Source of the DNA: Streptomyces noursei ATCC 11455
GTDB lineage: Bacteria; Actinomycetota; Actinomycetes; Streptomycetales; Streptomycetaceae
DNA: 64,000 nucleotides
NCBI RefSeq assembly: GCF_001704275.1
Contig: NZ_CP011533.1
Location: 2,914,001 to 2,978,000 of the forward strand
Direction: 5' to 3'
This document shows, piece after piece, positions 37,201 to 45,895 of this stretch (its first letter is position 1; each line of letters begins with the position of its first letter). Below the pieces are notes generated by a model. It made no database searches, was not told where the DNA came from, and saw only the letters and a list, made by a program, of their open reading frames with translations. Position numbers and translations under genes: made by a program.

Positions 37201-37232
37201 TAATGACGCTGGTCGCAGCCCGTCATTAGGGT
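37201..37232 (+). promoter_or_regulatory. gluA promoter region with perfect 8-bp inverted repeat
   Basis: TAATGACG at 37201-37208 and its complement CGTCATTA at 37221-37228 form an inverted repeat. A plausible promoter (ATGACG, 18-bp spacer, TAGGGT) is superimposed on its arms, so the repeat covers both promoter hexamers. Another palindrome, ACACTAGGTGT, lies at 37148-37158. Which of these GluR or another factor binds is not known from the sequence. Confidence 0.55.
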
Positions 37233-37265
37233 CCTCCCAACCGAGGAGGACGGAGCTGTACGCCG

Positions 37266-38051
37266 ATGAGCGAAGTACCGGTGGCCAAGAACGCCGGGGG
37301 CCCTGCGCCCGCGGGAGAACCGTTGGTCGTGCTGGACAACGTGAACAAGCACTTCGGCGCGCTGCACGTGCTCCAGGACATCAACCTGACGATCCGGCGC
37401 GGCGAGGTGGTCGTGGTGATCGGGCCCTCCGGGTCCGGCAAGTCCACCCTCTGCCGCACGATCAACCGCCTGGAGACCATCGACACCGGCAGTATCGGCA
37501 TCGACGGCAAGCCGCTGCCCCAGGAGGGGCGTGAACTGGCCCGGCTGCGTGCCGACGTGGGCATGGTGTTCCAGTCCTTCAACCTCTTCGCGCACAAGAC
37601 CGTGCTGGAAAACGTGATGCTGGGCCAGACCAAGGTCCGCAGGACGGACAAGGCGACCGCGGAGAAGAAGGCCAGGACGCTGCTCGACCGGGTCGGCGTC
37701 GGCGCCCAGGCGGAGAAGTACCCCGCCCAGCTTTCCGGCGGCCAGCAGCAGCGGGTGGCGATCGCCCGCGCCCTGGCGATGGACCCGAAGGTGATGCTCT
37801 TCGACGAGCCGACCTCGGCGCTGGACCCGGAGATGATCAACGAGGTGCTGGAGGTCATGCAGCAGCTCGCCCGGGACGGCATGACGATGGTCGTGGTCAC
37901 CCACGAGATGGGGTTCGCGCGCTCCGCGGCGAACCGGGTGGTCTTCATGGCGGACGGCAAGATCATCGAAGAGGCCGAGCCGAACCAGTTCTTCAACAAC
38001 CCGCGCACCGACCGGGCGAAGGACTTCCTGTCGAAGATCCTCCACCACTGA
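37266..38051 (+). CDS. gluA: Glutamate ABC transporter ATP-binding protein
   Basis: A 261-residue ATPase of the polar amino acid transporter family. It has Walker A GPSGSGKS (53-60), Q-loop [20 protein letters not shown], signature [16 protein letters not shown], Walker [14 protein letters not shown] and H-loop VVTHEMGFA. It powers import by the GluB-GluC-GluD complex at the inner face of the membrane. ATG at 37266 is the only sensible start; GGAGGACGGAG lies upstream at slightly long spacing. It is the first gene of gluABCD. Confidence 0.95.
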   Translation: MSEVPVAKNAGGPAPAGEPLVVLDNVNKHFGALHVLQDINLTIRRGEVVVVIGPSGSGKSTLCRTINRLETIDTGSIGIDGKPLPQEGRELARLRADVGMVFQSFNLFAHKTVLENVMLGQTKVRRTDKATAEKKARTLLDRVGVGAQAEKYPAQLSGGQQQRVAIARALAMDPKVMLFDEPTSALDPEMINEVLEVMQQLARDGMTMVVVTHEMGFARSAANRVVFMADGKIIEEAEPNQFFNNPRTDRAKDFLSKILHH

Positions 38052-38107
38052 GGCCGCAGTCGGGCCACCATGATTGCCAACACCTGTTGAACCAAAGGAT
38101 GTTCACC

Positions 38108-39019
38108 ATGAGGATGCGTAAGACGGCTGCGGCGGGCGCGATGATGCTCGCGCTGGCGGCGACGGCGACCGCGTGCGGCGGCCAGTCCGGATCGGCAGGC
38201 GACAAGCAGCCCGGAAGCGACGTCTACAGCGCCGACTACCAGGTCGCCAAGGACGTCAAGGTCGACTCCCCGACGCTGCAGAAGGCCCAGAAGGCCGGCA
38301 AGATCACCATCGGCGTCAAGGCCGACCAGCCGTTCCTCGGCTTCAAGGACCCGGCGACCAACACCTACTCCGGCTTCGACATCGAGATCGCCAAGATGAT
38401 CGCCGCCGACCTGGGCTTCTCCGCGAAGCAGATCAACTTCCAGACCGTCGACTCCAACGTCCGCGAGACCGCCATCTCCAAGGGCCAGGTCGACTACTAC
38501 GTCGGTACGTACACCATCAACGACGAGCGCAAGAAGCAGGTCAGCTTCGCGGGCCCGTACTACACCGCCGGCGCCGACCTCCTGGTGCGCCAGGACGACA
38601 AGGCGGTCACCGGGCCGGACGCCCTCCAGGGCAAGAAGGTCTGCTCGATCGTCGGCTCCACCCCGCTCCAGGAGATCAAGAAGAAGAAGTACGGCGCCAA
38701 CACCACCGAGTTGTCGAAGTACTCGGACTGCGTGAAGAACCTGCTGGACGGCTCGGTCGACGCGGTCACCACCGACGACGCGATCCTCAAGGGCTACGCC
38801 GCCCAGCGCCCGGGCAAGCTCCGCGTCGTCGGGAAGCCCTTCACCAAGGAGCCCTACGGCGTCGGCCTGGGCAAGGACGACAAGGCGCTGCGCGACGCGA
38901 TCACCACCGCGCTGGAGAACCACATCAAGAACGGCGACTACAAGAAGGCGTACGAGGCCACGCTCGGCAAGTCCGGCTCCGCCTACGTCGCCCCGGAGAC
39001 GCCGCTGCCGCGCTACTGA
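38108..39019 (+). CDS. gluB: Glutamate ABC transporter substrate-binding lipoprotein
   Basis: A 303-residue periplasmic-type binding protein fixed to the membrane as a lipoprotein: signal MRMRKTAAAGAMMLALA with lipobox ATAC and Cys23. The SBP_bac_3 domain reads ITIGVKADQPFLGFKDP, YSGFDIEIAKMIAADLGF, GQVDYYVGTYTINDERKKQVSFAGPYY and VDAVTTDDAILKGYAAQ. These are typical of glutamate and aspartate binders. ATG at 38108 has AAAGGA eight bases upstream. The gene is followed by a hairpin (39047-39080) that may limit transcription into gluC, giving an excess of binding protein. Confidence 0.94.
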   Translation: MRMRKTAAAGAMMLALAATATACGGQSGSAGDKQPGSDVYSADYQVAKDVKVDSPTLQKAQKAGKITIGVKADQPFLGFKDPATNTYSGFDIEIAKMIAADLGFSAKQINFQTVDSNVRETAISKGQVDYYVGTYTINDERKKQVSFAGPYYTAGADLLVRQDDKAVTGPDALQGKKVCSIVGSTPLQEIKKKKYGANTTELSKYSDCVKNLLDGSVDAVTTDDAILKGYAAQRPGKLRVVGKPFTKEPYGVGLGKDDKALRDAITTALENHIKNGDYKKAYEATLGKSGSAYVAPETPLPRY

Positions 39020-39046
39020 CGGCCCGCGCACGCACCGGACCGCGCC

Positions 39047-39080
39047 GCCCCGTACGCCCGCCGCGACGGGTGTACGGGGC
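39047..39080 (+). terminator. Intra-operon hairpin between gluB and gluC
   Basis: A 9-bp stem GCCCCGTAC/GTACGGGGC continues, past a G/T mismatch, into a 4-bp stem with a six-base loop. It lies 27 bases after the gluB stop, inside a 167-bp gap in an otherwise compact operon. A partial terminator or mRNA 3'-end stabiliser is the likely role. Confidence 0.65.
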
Positions 39081-39186
39081 GCGCTGTCTTCCGCGCACCC
39101 CCACCGCCCCGCGGGCGGCGTCGCGCAGTTGCCCGTAGTACCCCGCCGTTACCCGCCGCCGACCCGACCGCTACCGCGGAGACCCC

Positions 39187-39834
39187 ATGAACGTACTCCT
39201 CGATTATCTGCCCGAGTTCCGGGACGGGTTCCTCGGAACCCTGGCGATCACCGCGTCCGCCGCGCTGCTCGCGCTGGTGCTCGGCGTGCTCATAGCCGGT
39301 TTCCGGGTCTCTCCGGTCCCGCCGCTGCGCGCCTTCGGCACGGCCTGGGTGACGGTGCTGCGCAACACGCCGCTGACGCTGCTCTTCCTGGTCGCCTTCT
39401 TCGTCGTGCCGCAGATCCTCTTCCAGGGTGCCAGCCCGTACGTCCTGGCCACGCTGGCGCTCGGCTTCTACACCTCCTCGTTCGTGTGCGAGGCGGTGCG
39501 GTCCGGCATCACCACCGTGCCGCTGGGCCAAGCGGAGGCGGCCCGCAGCCTGGGCATGAGCTTCCCCCAGACGCTGCGGCTGGTGGTGCTCCCGCAGGCG
39601 ACCCGCACCGTGATCCCGCCGCTGAGCAGCATCATCATCGCGCTCACCAAGAACTCCGCGATCGCCGGCGCGTTCGGCTACGGCGAGCTGTTCAACGTCT
39701 CCAAGCTGCTCAACGACAGGGGCTACCCGATCGCCTGGATCTTCCTGTGGACGGCGCTGGCCTACCTCGTCATCACCTTCGCAGTCAGCGGCCTGTTCCG
39801 GCTGCTGGAGCGCCGGTTGGGGGTCGCCCGATGA
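39187..39834 (+). CDS. gluC: Glutamate ABC transporter permease GluC
   Basis: A 215-residue permease of the HisMQ family. It has five hydrophobic segments (about 13-40, 55-80, 85-105, 150-170 and 185-207) and the ATPase-contact EAA loop EAARSLGMSFPQTLRLVVLPQATRTVIPPL. The start is MNVLLDYLPEFRDGFLGTL. Its stop overlaps the ATG of a 32-codon mini-ORF (ATGA at 39831-39834), which in turn overlaps gluD. Confidence 0.93.
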   Translation: MNVLLDYLPEFRDGFLGTLAITASAALLALVLGVLIAGFRVSPVPPLRAFGTAWVTVLRNTPLTLLFLVAFFVVPQILFQGASPYVLATLALGFYTSSFVCEAVRSGITTVPLGQAEAARSLGMSFPQTLRLVVLPQATRTVIPPLSSIIIALTKNSAIAGAFGYGELFNVSKLLNDRGYPIAWIFLWTALAYLVITFAVSGLFRLLERRLGVAR

Positions 39835-39929
39835 GTGGCACCGGCAGCCGTGACACCAGGAACGACATGTACGGACGGGCGCCGTCGCCGCGCACCGGCG
39901 GGACGGGACGAAGCGAGGTAAGGGCATGA
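39831..39929 (+). CDS. 32-codon mini-ORF bridging gluC and gluD
   Basis: The ATG overlaps the gluC stop (ATGA, 39831-39834) and its own TGA overlaps the gluD ATG (ATGA, 39926-39929), so ribosomes could pass from gluC to gluD by two successive reinitiations. The peptide starts MSGTGSRDTRND and is rich in Gly, Arg and Thr, with no recognisable domain. An AGCGAGGTAAGG stretch just before its end provides the gluD Shine-Dalgarno. It may be a coupling device rather than a functional peptide. Existence is inferred purely from the overlaps. Confidence 0.5.
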   Translation: MSGTGSRDTRNDMYGRAPSPRTGGTGRSEVRA

Positions 39930-40849
39930 GTGGCGCGAGCGTTCTCTACGACGTGCCGGGGCCGAAGGCGAAGGCCCGCAACCGCGTCTACAGCGTCATC
40001 GGCGCGCTGGCGGTGCTGGGGCTGATCGCCTTCGCGTTCCTGCGGCTGGACGCCAAGGGCCAACTGGACCCCGAGGTCTGGCGGATCTTCAACTACGCCG
40101 GGGTGCGTACCAGCATCCGCGACGGTGTCCTGACGACCCTTCAGGTCTTTGCGGTGGCGGCGGTGCTGTCGCTGGTGCTGGGCCTGCTGCTGACGGTGGC
40201 CCGACTCTCCGACCACAAGCCGATCCGCTGGCTGGCCACCGGCTTCATCGAGCTGTTCCGCGCGGTCCCGCTGCTGATCACGATCTACGCACTGTGGGTC
40301 ATCCTGCTCACCAACCGGGACGCGCTGGGCCTGACCGGCAGCCAGCCGCAGTTCTGGGCGCTGGTCGCGGGCCTGACGGTCTACAACGGTTCGGTGCAGG
40401 CCGAGGTGCTGCGGGCCGGCATCAACGCCGTGCCCAAGGGCCAGAAGGAGGCCGCGTACGCGCTCGGCCTGAGCAAGACGCAGGTCATGACGACCGTGCT
40501 GCTCCCGCAGGCGGTCCGGGCGATGCTGCCCACGATCATCAGCCAGCTGGTGGTGACCCTGAAGGACACCTCGCTCGGTTACATCATCACCTTCGAGGAA
40601 CTCCTCTACACCGCCCGCCTGATGAGCACCAACATCATCGTCAACGGGAACGACACCTACATCCCGGTGATCATCGTCATCGGCAGCATCTACGTGGCGA
40701 TGTGCCTGGCGCTGTCCGCCCTGGCCACCTGGATCGAGCGGCGCGGGCGCCGGGCCCGGACCGGTATCCGGGTCGGCGCGGCAGCCGAGCCGGTGGCGGC
40801 CGCGGACGCCGCGGAGAGCGCCGAGGCCCCGGCCGGCACGAAGGACTGA
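39926..40849 (+). CDS. gluD: Glutamate ABC transporter permease GluD
   Basis: A 307-residue HisMQ-family permease, longer than GluC because of a TM segment near residue 25-45 and a C-terminal cytoplasmic tail rich in Ala and Arg. The EAA loop is EAAYALGLSKTQVMTTVLLPQAVRAMLPT, with LFRAVPLLITIYALW and EELLYTARLM elsewhere. It pairs with GluC to form the membrane channel. ATG at 39926 lies within an ATGA overlap with the mini-ORF and follows AGCGAGGTAAGG. Confidence 0.93.
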   Translation: MSGASVLYDVPGPKAKARNRVYSVIGALAVLGLIAFAFLRLDAKGQLDPEVWRIFNYAGVRTSIRDGVLTTLQVFAVAAVLSLVLGLLLTVARLSDHKPIRWLATGFIELFRAVPLLITIYALWVILLTNRDALGLTGSQPQFWALVAGLTVYNGSVQAEVLRAGINAVPKGQKEAAYALGLSKTQVMTTVLLPQAVRAMLPTIISQLVVTLKDTSLGYIITFEELLYTARLMSTNIIVNGNDTYIPVIIVIGSIYVAMCLALSALATWIERRGRRARTGIRVGAAAEPVAAADAAESAEAPAGTKD

Positions 40850-40887
40850 CGGAAGGTCCGGCCCACCGCGGCCGGTACCGGCCGTCC

Positions 40888-40917
40888 GGAGGCGGTGGCA
40901 ACGGCGCCACCGCCTCC
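40888..40917 (+). terminator. Terminator of gluABCD
   Basis: A perfect 12-bp stem (GGAGGCGGTGGC and complement) with a six-base loop, 38 bases after the gluD stop. It is preceded by the 16-bp self-complementary CGGCCGGTACCGGCCG at 40869-40884. Confidence 0.85.
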
Positions 40918-41032
40918 GTCACTTGACGGCGGCGGTCGCAATGGGTTGCATACGCTGTGTGATCACGCACCGGGCCCCCACTGCCAGTTCCCGCACGTCC
41001 CGTACGTACCGCCGGATCCAGGGAGCCGCGCC

Positions 41033-42805
41033 GTGGAGCCGGTGATCGTCGTCGGTGCCGGCCCGGTCGGACTCGCCCTCGCCCTCGCGCTGACCCGGCA
41101 CGCGGTACCCGTCGTCGTCCTCGACGAGACCGACGGCCAGGAGGAGCCCCGGCCCGCCCGCACCGTCGTACTCCGCCCGGACACCGCGGCGTTCGCCGCC
41201 CGGCTCGGCTGCGCGGACGCCCTGTCGGGCACCGGCGCCCGCTGGTCGGCGTGGCGCACCATGCGCCGCCGCCGACTGCTGGAACGGGTCGCCTTCGGCG
41301 ACGACGCGTCCCCGCTGCACCTCCCCCAGCACGCGCTGACCCGCGCGCTGCGCACCGCGCTGACCAGCGAACCGCTCGCCCAGGTCGTCTCCGGCAGCCG
41401 GCTGGCCGCCGTCGAACAGGACGCCAAGGGTGTCAGCGCCCAGACCCGCGGCGACAACGGAACGTGGTGGCGCGGGAGTTACCTCGTCGGCTGCGACGGC
41501 CCGCGGTCCACCGTCCGCAAGCTGCTGGACGTCCGCTTCCCCGGGCGCACCGCCGTCGAGCGGCACGCGGTGGCCACGCTGCGCACCGAACTTCCCTGGC
41601 CCGGCGAGGCGCTGCTGCACCGCTCCCCGGCCCGGCACGGCGGCGGACGGGTCAGCGAGGTGTCGGCCCGCCCGCTGCCCGGCGGGGTCTGGCGGCTGGA
41701 CTGGCTGCTGCCCCCGGGGCGCGACCTGGTGACCCCGGACGCGCTGGTGGCCCGGATCCGCGACTCGCTGGCCGGCTGGGCGGCGGAGGCGGCGGCGGAC
41801 GGGACCGGCGACGAGGGCGGCACGCCCGGCGGACGCGGCCACACCGGTCTGGTCCCGCCCTACGAACTCCTCGACACCGGTGTCCACACCGTCCACCACC
41901 GGCTCGCCCGGACCTGGCGGCGGGGCCGCGCCTTCCTCGCCGGCGACGCCGCCCATCTGCTGGGCGCACTGGGCACCCAGGGCCTGGACGAGGGCCTGCG
42001 GGACGCCGAGAACCTCGCCTGGAAGCTGGGCCTGGCCTGGCACCACGGCGCCACCGAGACGTTGCTGGACAGCTATCAGGTCGAGCGTCGGGGCGCGGTC
42101 GCCGCCCGGCTGCGGGCCACCGACTCGGCGCTGCCGCTGCTGCGGGACGGTGGAGCGGTGCGCTGGCGGACGGTGCTGCCGGGCGCGGCGCGCGGGCGCA
42201 GCACCCTGCTGACCGACGGCCACCTGGGTCGCGGTCCCCTCGGCGGGGCGCCCTCCTACGCGGGGACGCCGCTGGCGGCGCCCGCCGGGCTGCCCGGCGA
42301 GGCGACGGTCGGCACCCTCCCGGGGGAGCCGGTGGTGGAGGTGCCGGTCACCGCCTCGGACGGCTCGTCGGTGGGGCTGCGCGACCGGCTCGGGCAGGGG
42401 CTGCTGGTGGTGCTGGTGGCGCCCGGTACCGGCGTGTGGGACCGGCGGCACTGGCAGTCGGCGGGGCTGATGCCCCGTCTGTCGGAGGCGGTCGCCGCGC
42501 TGCCGATGCGCGCGGAGGTCCTGGTCACCGAGGCGTATCCGGGGGCCGCGGCGCACACCGTGCTGGTGGTGCGGCCCGACGGCCATGTGGTCGCCGCGCT
42601 GTCCGGGGTCCGCCCGGACGAACTGGCCGCCTGCGCGGACGCGGTGCGCGGCGGGGCGCCCGGGGAAGGGGTCCGACGGCCGGCCGCGGACGGGACCGCC
42701 GGGGAGTCCGGTGACCGGCCGGACGGCGCTCCGACGGGGCCGTCGGGAGACGCTGTGCCGGTTGACCCTCCGGGAAGCTCCGTGCTTCACTCCGAGAGTG
42801 ACTGA
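41033..42805 (+). CDS. FAD-dependent aromatic monooxygenase (PHBH/UbiH fold)
   Basis: A 590-residue flavoprotein hydroxylase. It has the dinucleotide motif VIVVGAGPVGLALALAL (residues 4-20), the DG motif YLVGCDGPRSTVRKLL, the GD motif RAFLAGDAAHLLGALGTQGLDEGLRDAENLAWKLGLA and a C-terminal thioredoxin-like domain ending in a disordered Gly/Pro tail. Relatives hydroxylate phenols and polyketide aromatics, including rifampicin and tetracycline-type substrates, with NAD(P)H. The substrate is unknown. GTG at 41033 has GGGAG seven bases upstream. Its 3' end carries the promoter of the downstream cysteine leader peptide, and that peptide's GTG overlaps its last codons. Confidence 0.88.
   Translation: MEPVIVVGAGPVGLALALALTRHAVPVVVLDETDGQEEPRPARTVVLRPDTAAFAARLGCADALSGTGARWSAWRTMRRRRLLERVAFGDDASPLHLPQHALTRALRTALTSEPLAQVVSGSRLAAVEQDAKGVSAQTRGDNGTWWRGSYLVGCDGPRSTVRKLLDVRFPGRTAVERHAVATLRTELPWPGEALLHRSPARHGGGRVSEVSARPLPGGVWRLDWLLPPGRDLVTPDALVARIRDSLAGWAAEAAADGTGDEGGTPGGRGHTGLVPPYELLDTGVHTVHHRLARTWRRGRAFLAGDAAHLLGALGTQGLDEGLRDAENLAWKLGLAWHHGATETLLDSYQVERRGAVAARLRATDSALPLLRDGGAVRWRTVLPGAARGRSTLLTDGHLGRGPLGGAPSYAGTPLAAPAGLPGEATVGTLPGEPVVEVPVTASDGSSVGLRDRLGQGLLVVLVAPGTGVWDRRHWQSAGLMPRLSEAVAALPMRAEVLVTEAYPGAAAHTVLVVRPDGHVVAALSGVRPDELAACADAVRGGAPGEGVRRPAADGTAGESGDRPDGAPTGPSGDAVPVDPPGSSVLHSESD
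42762..42791 (+). promoter_or_regulatory. Promoter of the cdo leader peptide, inside the monooxygenase gene
   Basis: TTGACC (42762-42767), an 18-bp spacer and TTCACT (42786-42791) are followed after six bases by the leader GTG. The start point would coincide with the GTG, giving a leaderless message. The -35 is good for Streptomyces; the -10 is weak. Confidence 0.55.
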
Positions 42806-42884
42806 TCACGGCTCGCGATTCTGGCGGAGGGTCCATGTGGACCTGGTCCGCTATGCGGGCTGCAGGTGTCGTCCGTCCTGTTGA
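42798..42884 (+). CDS. Cysteine-rich leader peptide upstream of cysteine dioxygenase
   Basis: A 28-codon ORF starting at GTG 42798 inside the end of the monooxygenase gene. It contains RRVHVDLVRYAGCRCRPSC: an RR-x3-DL-x-R motif followed by three cysteines (residues 22, 24 and 28, the last before the UGA). This matches the short actinobacterial putative leader peptides (R-x-H-x-D-L-x-R ... C) found before sulfur-metabolism genes, and polycysteine leaders are known cysteine-responsive attenuators in mycobacteria. It precedes cysteine dioxygenase by 99 bases and a hairpin. Ribosome stalling at the Cys codons when cysteine is scarce would change folding of the following RNA. There is no Shine-Dalgarno, and a promoter hexamer lies six bases upstream, so it is probably leaderless. 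Confidence 0.8.
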   Translation: MTDHGSRFWRRVHVDLVRYAGCRCRPSC

Positions 42885-42890
42885 TCTCCT

Positions 42891-42915
42891 CCGCCGTGGC
42901 CGGTGACCGCGGCGG
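42891..42915 (+). promoter_or_regulatory. Candidate attenuator hairpin before cdo
   Basis: CCGCCGTGG (42891-42899) pairs with CCGCGGCGG (42907-42915), nine pairs including one U-G, with a seven-base loop. It begins six bases after the leader stop codon, where a ribosome terminating or stalling on the leader would interfere with it. CTCCTCC at 42886-42893 and CCTCCTC at 42916-42923 are anti-Shine-Dalgarno-like and could sequester a ribosome-binding site. Confidence 0.5.
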
Positions 42916-42983
42916 CCTCCTCTGCGCGGCAGTGCGTCGTGGTGCGACGGCCGCGCCCCTCACGATCACTCAGGACGGTTTCC

Positions 42984-43526
42984 GTGCCCGATGTACAGTC
43001 CCCCGCGCGCCCGCGTGCCCGCGCCCATGACGGCGGCCCTACCGCCGCCGAACTCCTCGACTTCGCCCGCCGTACCGCCGCCGACCGCGCGCTGGTCGCG
43101 TCCCTGCCGCTCGATCCGGAAGGCCGCACCTGGATCCGGCTCGACGGGCCGGGCGGCGGCGAAGCCTGGCTGATCGGCTGGCCGCCCGGCACCGGCACCG
43201 GCTGGCACGACCACGGCGGTTCGCGCGGCGCCTTCGCGGCGGCCGCCGGGGAGTTGACCGAGCAGTCGCTCGCCGCCACGATCCCCACCGAGGGCTGGAA
43301 GACCCTGGAGCTCGCCGACGGCGTCGACCGGGAGCGCCGGCTGAGCGACGGGCGGGGGCGGGCCTTCGGCCCGCACCACGTTCACCAGGTGCTCAACCTC
43401 TCCGCCGACACCCATGCGGTGTCCGTGCACGCCTACTACCCGCCGCTGCCACTGATGCGGCGGTACAGCCGCAGCGGAGCGGTGCTGCGGCTGGAGGAGA
43501 TCGAACGCCCGGGGGAGTGGACATGA
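42984..43526 (+). CDS. Cysteine dioxygenase (type I, cupin)
   Basis: A 180-residue iron enzyme that oxidises cysteine to cysteine sulfinate. Cupin motif 1 is GTGTGWHDHGGSRGAF with metal ligands His75 and His77, and motif 2 is FGPHHVHQVLNLS with the third His in the HHVH cluster (about 131-134). The order and spacing match bacterial CDO. GTG at 42984 has AGGACGG upstream; earlier in-frame starts would run into the attenuator region. Upstream lies the cysteine-rich leader, and a rhodanese follows, so the locus handles excess cysteine or sulfane sulfur. The stop overlaps the ATG of a bridging mini-ORF. Confidence 0.92.
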   Translation: MPDVQSPARPRARAHDGGPTAAELLDFARRTAADRALVASLPLDPEGRTWIRLDGPGGGEAWLIGWPPGTGTGWHDHGGSRGAFAAAAGELTEQSLAATIPTEGWKTLELADGVDRERRLSDGRGRAFGPHHVHQVLNLSADTHAVSVHAYYPPLPLMRRYSRSGAVLRLEEIERPGEWT

Positions 43527-43603
43527 GCGAGCGGAGCGGGCACACGACGGCAGGGCGTGCGACCGGCGCACGCGGGGGCGGGCGACGGAGGTTCGCGGCA
43601 TGA
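43523..43603 (+). CDS. 26-codon mini-ORF bridging cdo and rhodanese
   Basis: The ATG overlaps the cdo stop (ATGA 43523-43526) and its TGA overlaps the rhodanese ATG (ATGA 43600-43603). The peptide starts MSERSGHTTAGR and is Arg/Gly-rich, ending FAA. GACGGAGG near its end is the Shine-Dalgarno of the rhodanese. The arrangement repeats that of the gluC-gluD mini-ORF and suggests relay reinitiation; a function for the peptide itself is not implied. Confidence 0.5.
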   Translation: MSERSGHTTAGRATGARGGGRRRFAA

Positions 43604-44028
43604 GCGGGATCGACGAACTGCTGGCACGGGCCCGGCGCGCGCTGACCCGGGTGGATCCGGAACAGGCCGCGGCGCTCCAGGCGACCGGCGGTCTGCTGGT
43701 GGACATCCGCTACGCGGAGCTGCGGGAGCGCGACGGGACCGTCCCCGGGGCGCTGATCGTCGAGCGCAACGAGCTGGAATGGCGGCTCGATCCGACGGGC
43801 GCGCACCGCGCCCCCGAGGCGACCCACCACGATCTGCCGGTCGTCGTGATCTGCAACGAGGGCTACGCCTCCAGCCTCGCCGCGGTCTCCCTGCACGCAC
43901 TGGGCCTGCACCGCGCCACCGACCTGATCGGCGGCTTCCAGGCATGGCGCGCGGCGGGCCTGCCGGTGGACGGCCAGGGTGTGTCCGCAAAGTCCCGCCG
44001 TCCGTCCGGAGGGCGAACGGGAACGTGA
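43600..44028 (+). CDS. Single-domain rhodanese-like sulfurtransferase
   Basis: A 142-residue rhodanese. It has LLVDIRYAELRERDGTVPGALIVERNELEWRLD (residues 32-64), the active-site loop VVVICNEGYASSLAA with the persulfide-forming Cys85, and DLIGGFQAWRAAGLPV at the C-terminus. It would carry or transfer sulfane sulfur in the cytoplasm. The ATG lies in an ATGA overlap with the mini-ORF. Coupling with cysteine dioxygenase is common in bacteria, where the pair clears cysteine-derived and reactive sulfur species. The gene converges on recX. Confidence 0.9.
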   Translation: MSGIDELLARARRALTRVDPEQAAALQATGGLLVDIRYAELRERDGTVPGALIVERNELEWRLDPTGAHRAPEATHHDLPVVVICNEGYASSLAAVSLHALGLHRATDLIGGFQAWRAAGLPVDGQGVSAKSRRPSGGRTGT

Positions 44029-44098
44029 CGGCAAGCCCCCCGCGGGGGACGGGAGTTCGAGGACACAGGGCGGCCGGAACGCCACCGGCCGGAACGCT

Positions 44099-44764
44099 TC
44101 AGGCGTCCGGCAGGTGGTGATCCAGCATCTCGGGGTCCTCGCCCTCCTCTTCCAGGGCTCGGCGGACGACGCGGAGGGCGAGGCCCTCCGGATAGCCCTT
44201 GCGGGCCAGCATGCCGGCCAGCCGGCGCAGCCGCTTGTCGCGGTCCAGGCCGCGGGTCGCCCGCAGCTTGCGGTCGACCAACACGCGGGCGGTGGTCTCC
44301 TCCTGCTCCGGGTCGAGGCGGCCGACGGCCTCGTCGATCAGGGCGGAGTCCACCCCCTTGGTGCGGAGCTCCCGGGCCAGGGCACGGCGGGCCAGGCCCC
44401 GGCCGTGGTGCCGGGACTCCACCCAGGCGCCGGCGAACGCCGCGTCGTCGATCAGCCCGACGTCCTCGAAGCGGGCGAGCACCTCCTCCGCGGCCTCCTC
44501 GGGGATGCCCCGCTCCCGTAGGGCGTCGGCGAGCTGCCGACGGGTCCGCGGACTCCCGGTGAGCAGGCGCAGGCAGATCGCCCGCGCCTGCTCCTCGGGC
44601 GTACGCGGCGGTCCCGACCCGGCCCTCGACGGGAGGGGACCACCGCCGTCCTCGGCTGCGGCGCCGCCTTCGGGAGCGGCGCCGCCCGCGCGGCCACTAC
44701 GGTTCTCGGCGTCGCCGACAGCGCCGTAGCCGGCGCCGTCGGGCCATTCCGTTCGCCGTGTCAT
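44099..44764 (-). CDS. recX: Regulatory protein RecX
   Basis: A 221-residue modulator that inhibits RecA filament growth. A disordered N-terminus of about 55 residues precedes three tandem three-helix repeats: EEQARAICLRLLTGSPRTRRQLADALRERGIPEEAAEEVLARFEDVGLIDDAAFA, then GLARRALARELRTKGV, then KRLRRLAGMLARKGYPEGLALRVV. ATG at 44764 is six bases beyond the recA stop, so recA-recX are co-transcribed, as in other actinobacteria. Confidence 0.95.
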   Translation of the reverse strand: MTRRTEWPDGAGYGAVGDAENRSGRAGGAAPEGGAAAEDGGGPLPSRAGSGPPRTPEEQARAICLRLLTGSPRTRRQLADALRERGIPEEAAEEVLARFEDVGLIDDAAFAGAWVESRHHGRGLARRALARELRTKGVDSALIDEAVGRLDPEQEETTARVLVDRKLRATRGLDRDKRLRRLAGMLARKGYPEGLALRVVRRALEEEGEDPEMLDHHLPDA

Positions 44765-44770
44765 GACGGG

Positions 44771-45895
<1,125 letters not shown>

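Noticed and set aside
42885..42983. Cysteine dioxygenase starting upstream at 42903 or earlier
   Set aside because: This adds Arg/Ser-rich residues encoded by the hairpin region and leaves no ribosome site; GTG at 42984 has AGGACGG in place.
43000..43300. Search for ectoine genes next to the diaminobutyrate aminotransferase and cupin
   Set aside because: No EctA or EctC; the cupin at 43 kb has cysteine dioxygenase motifs and is 24 kb away.
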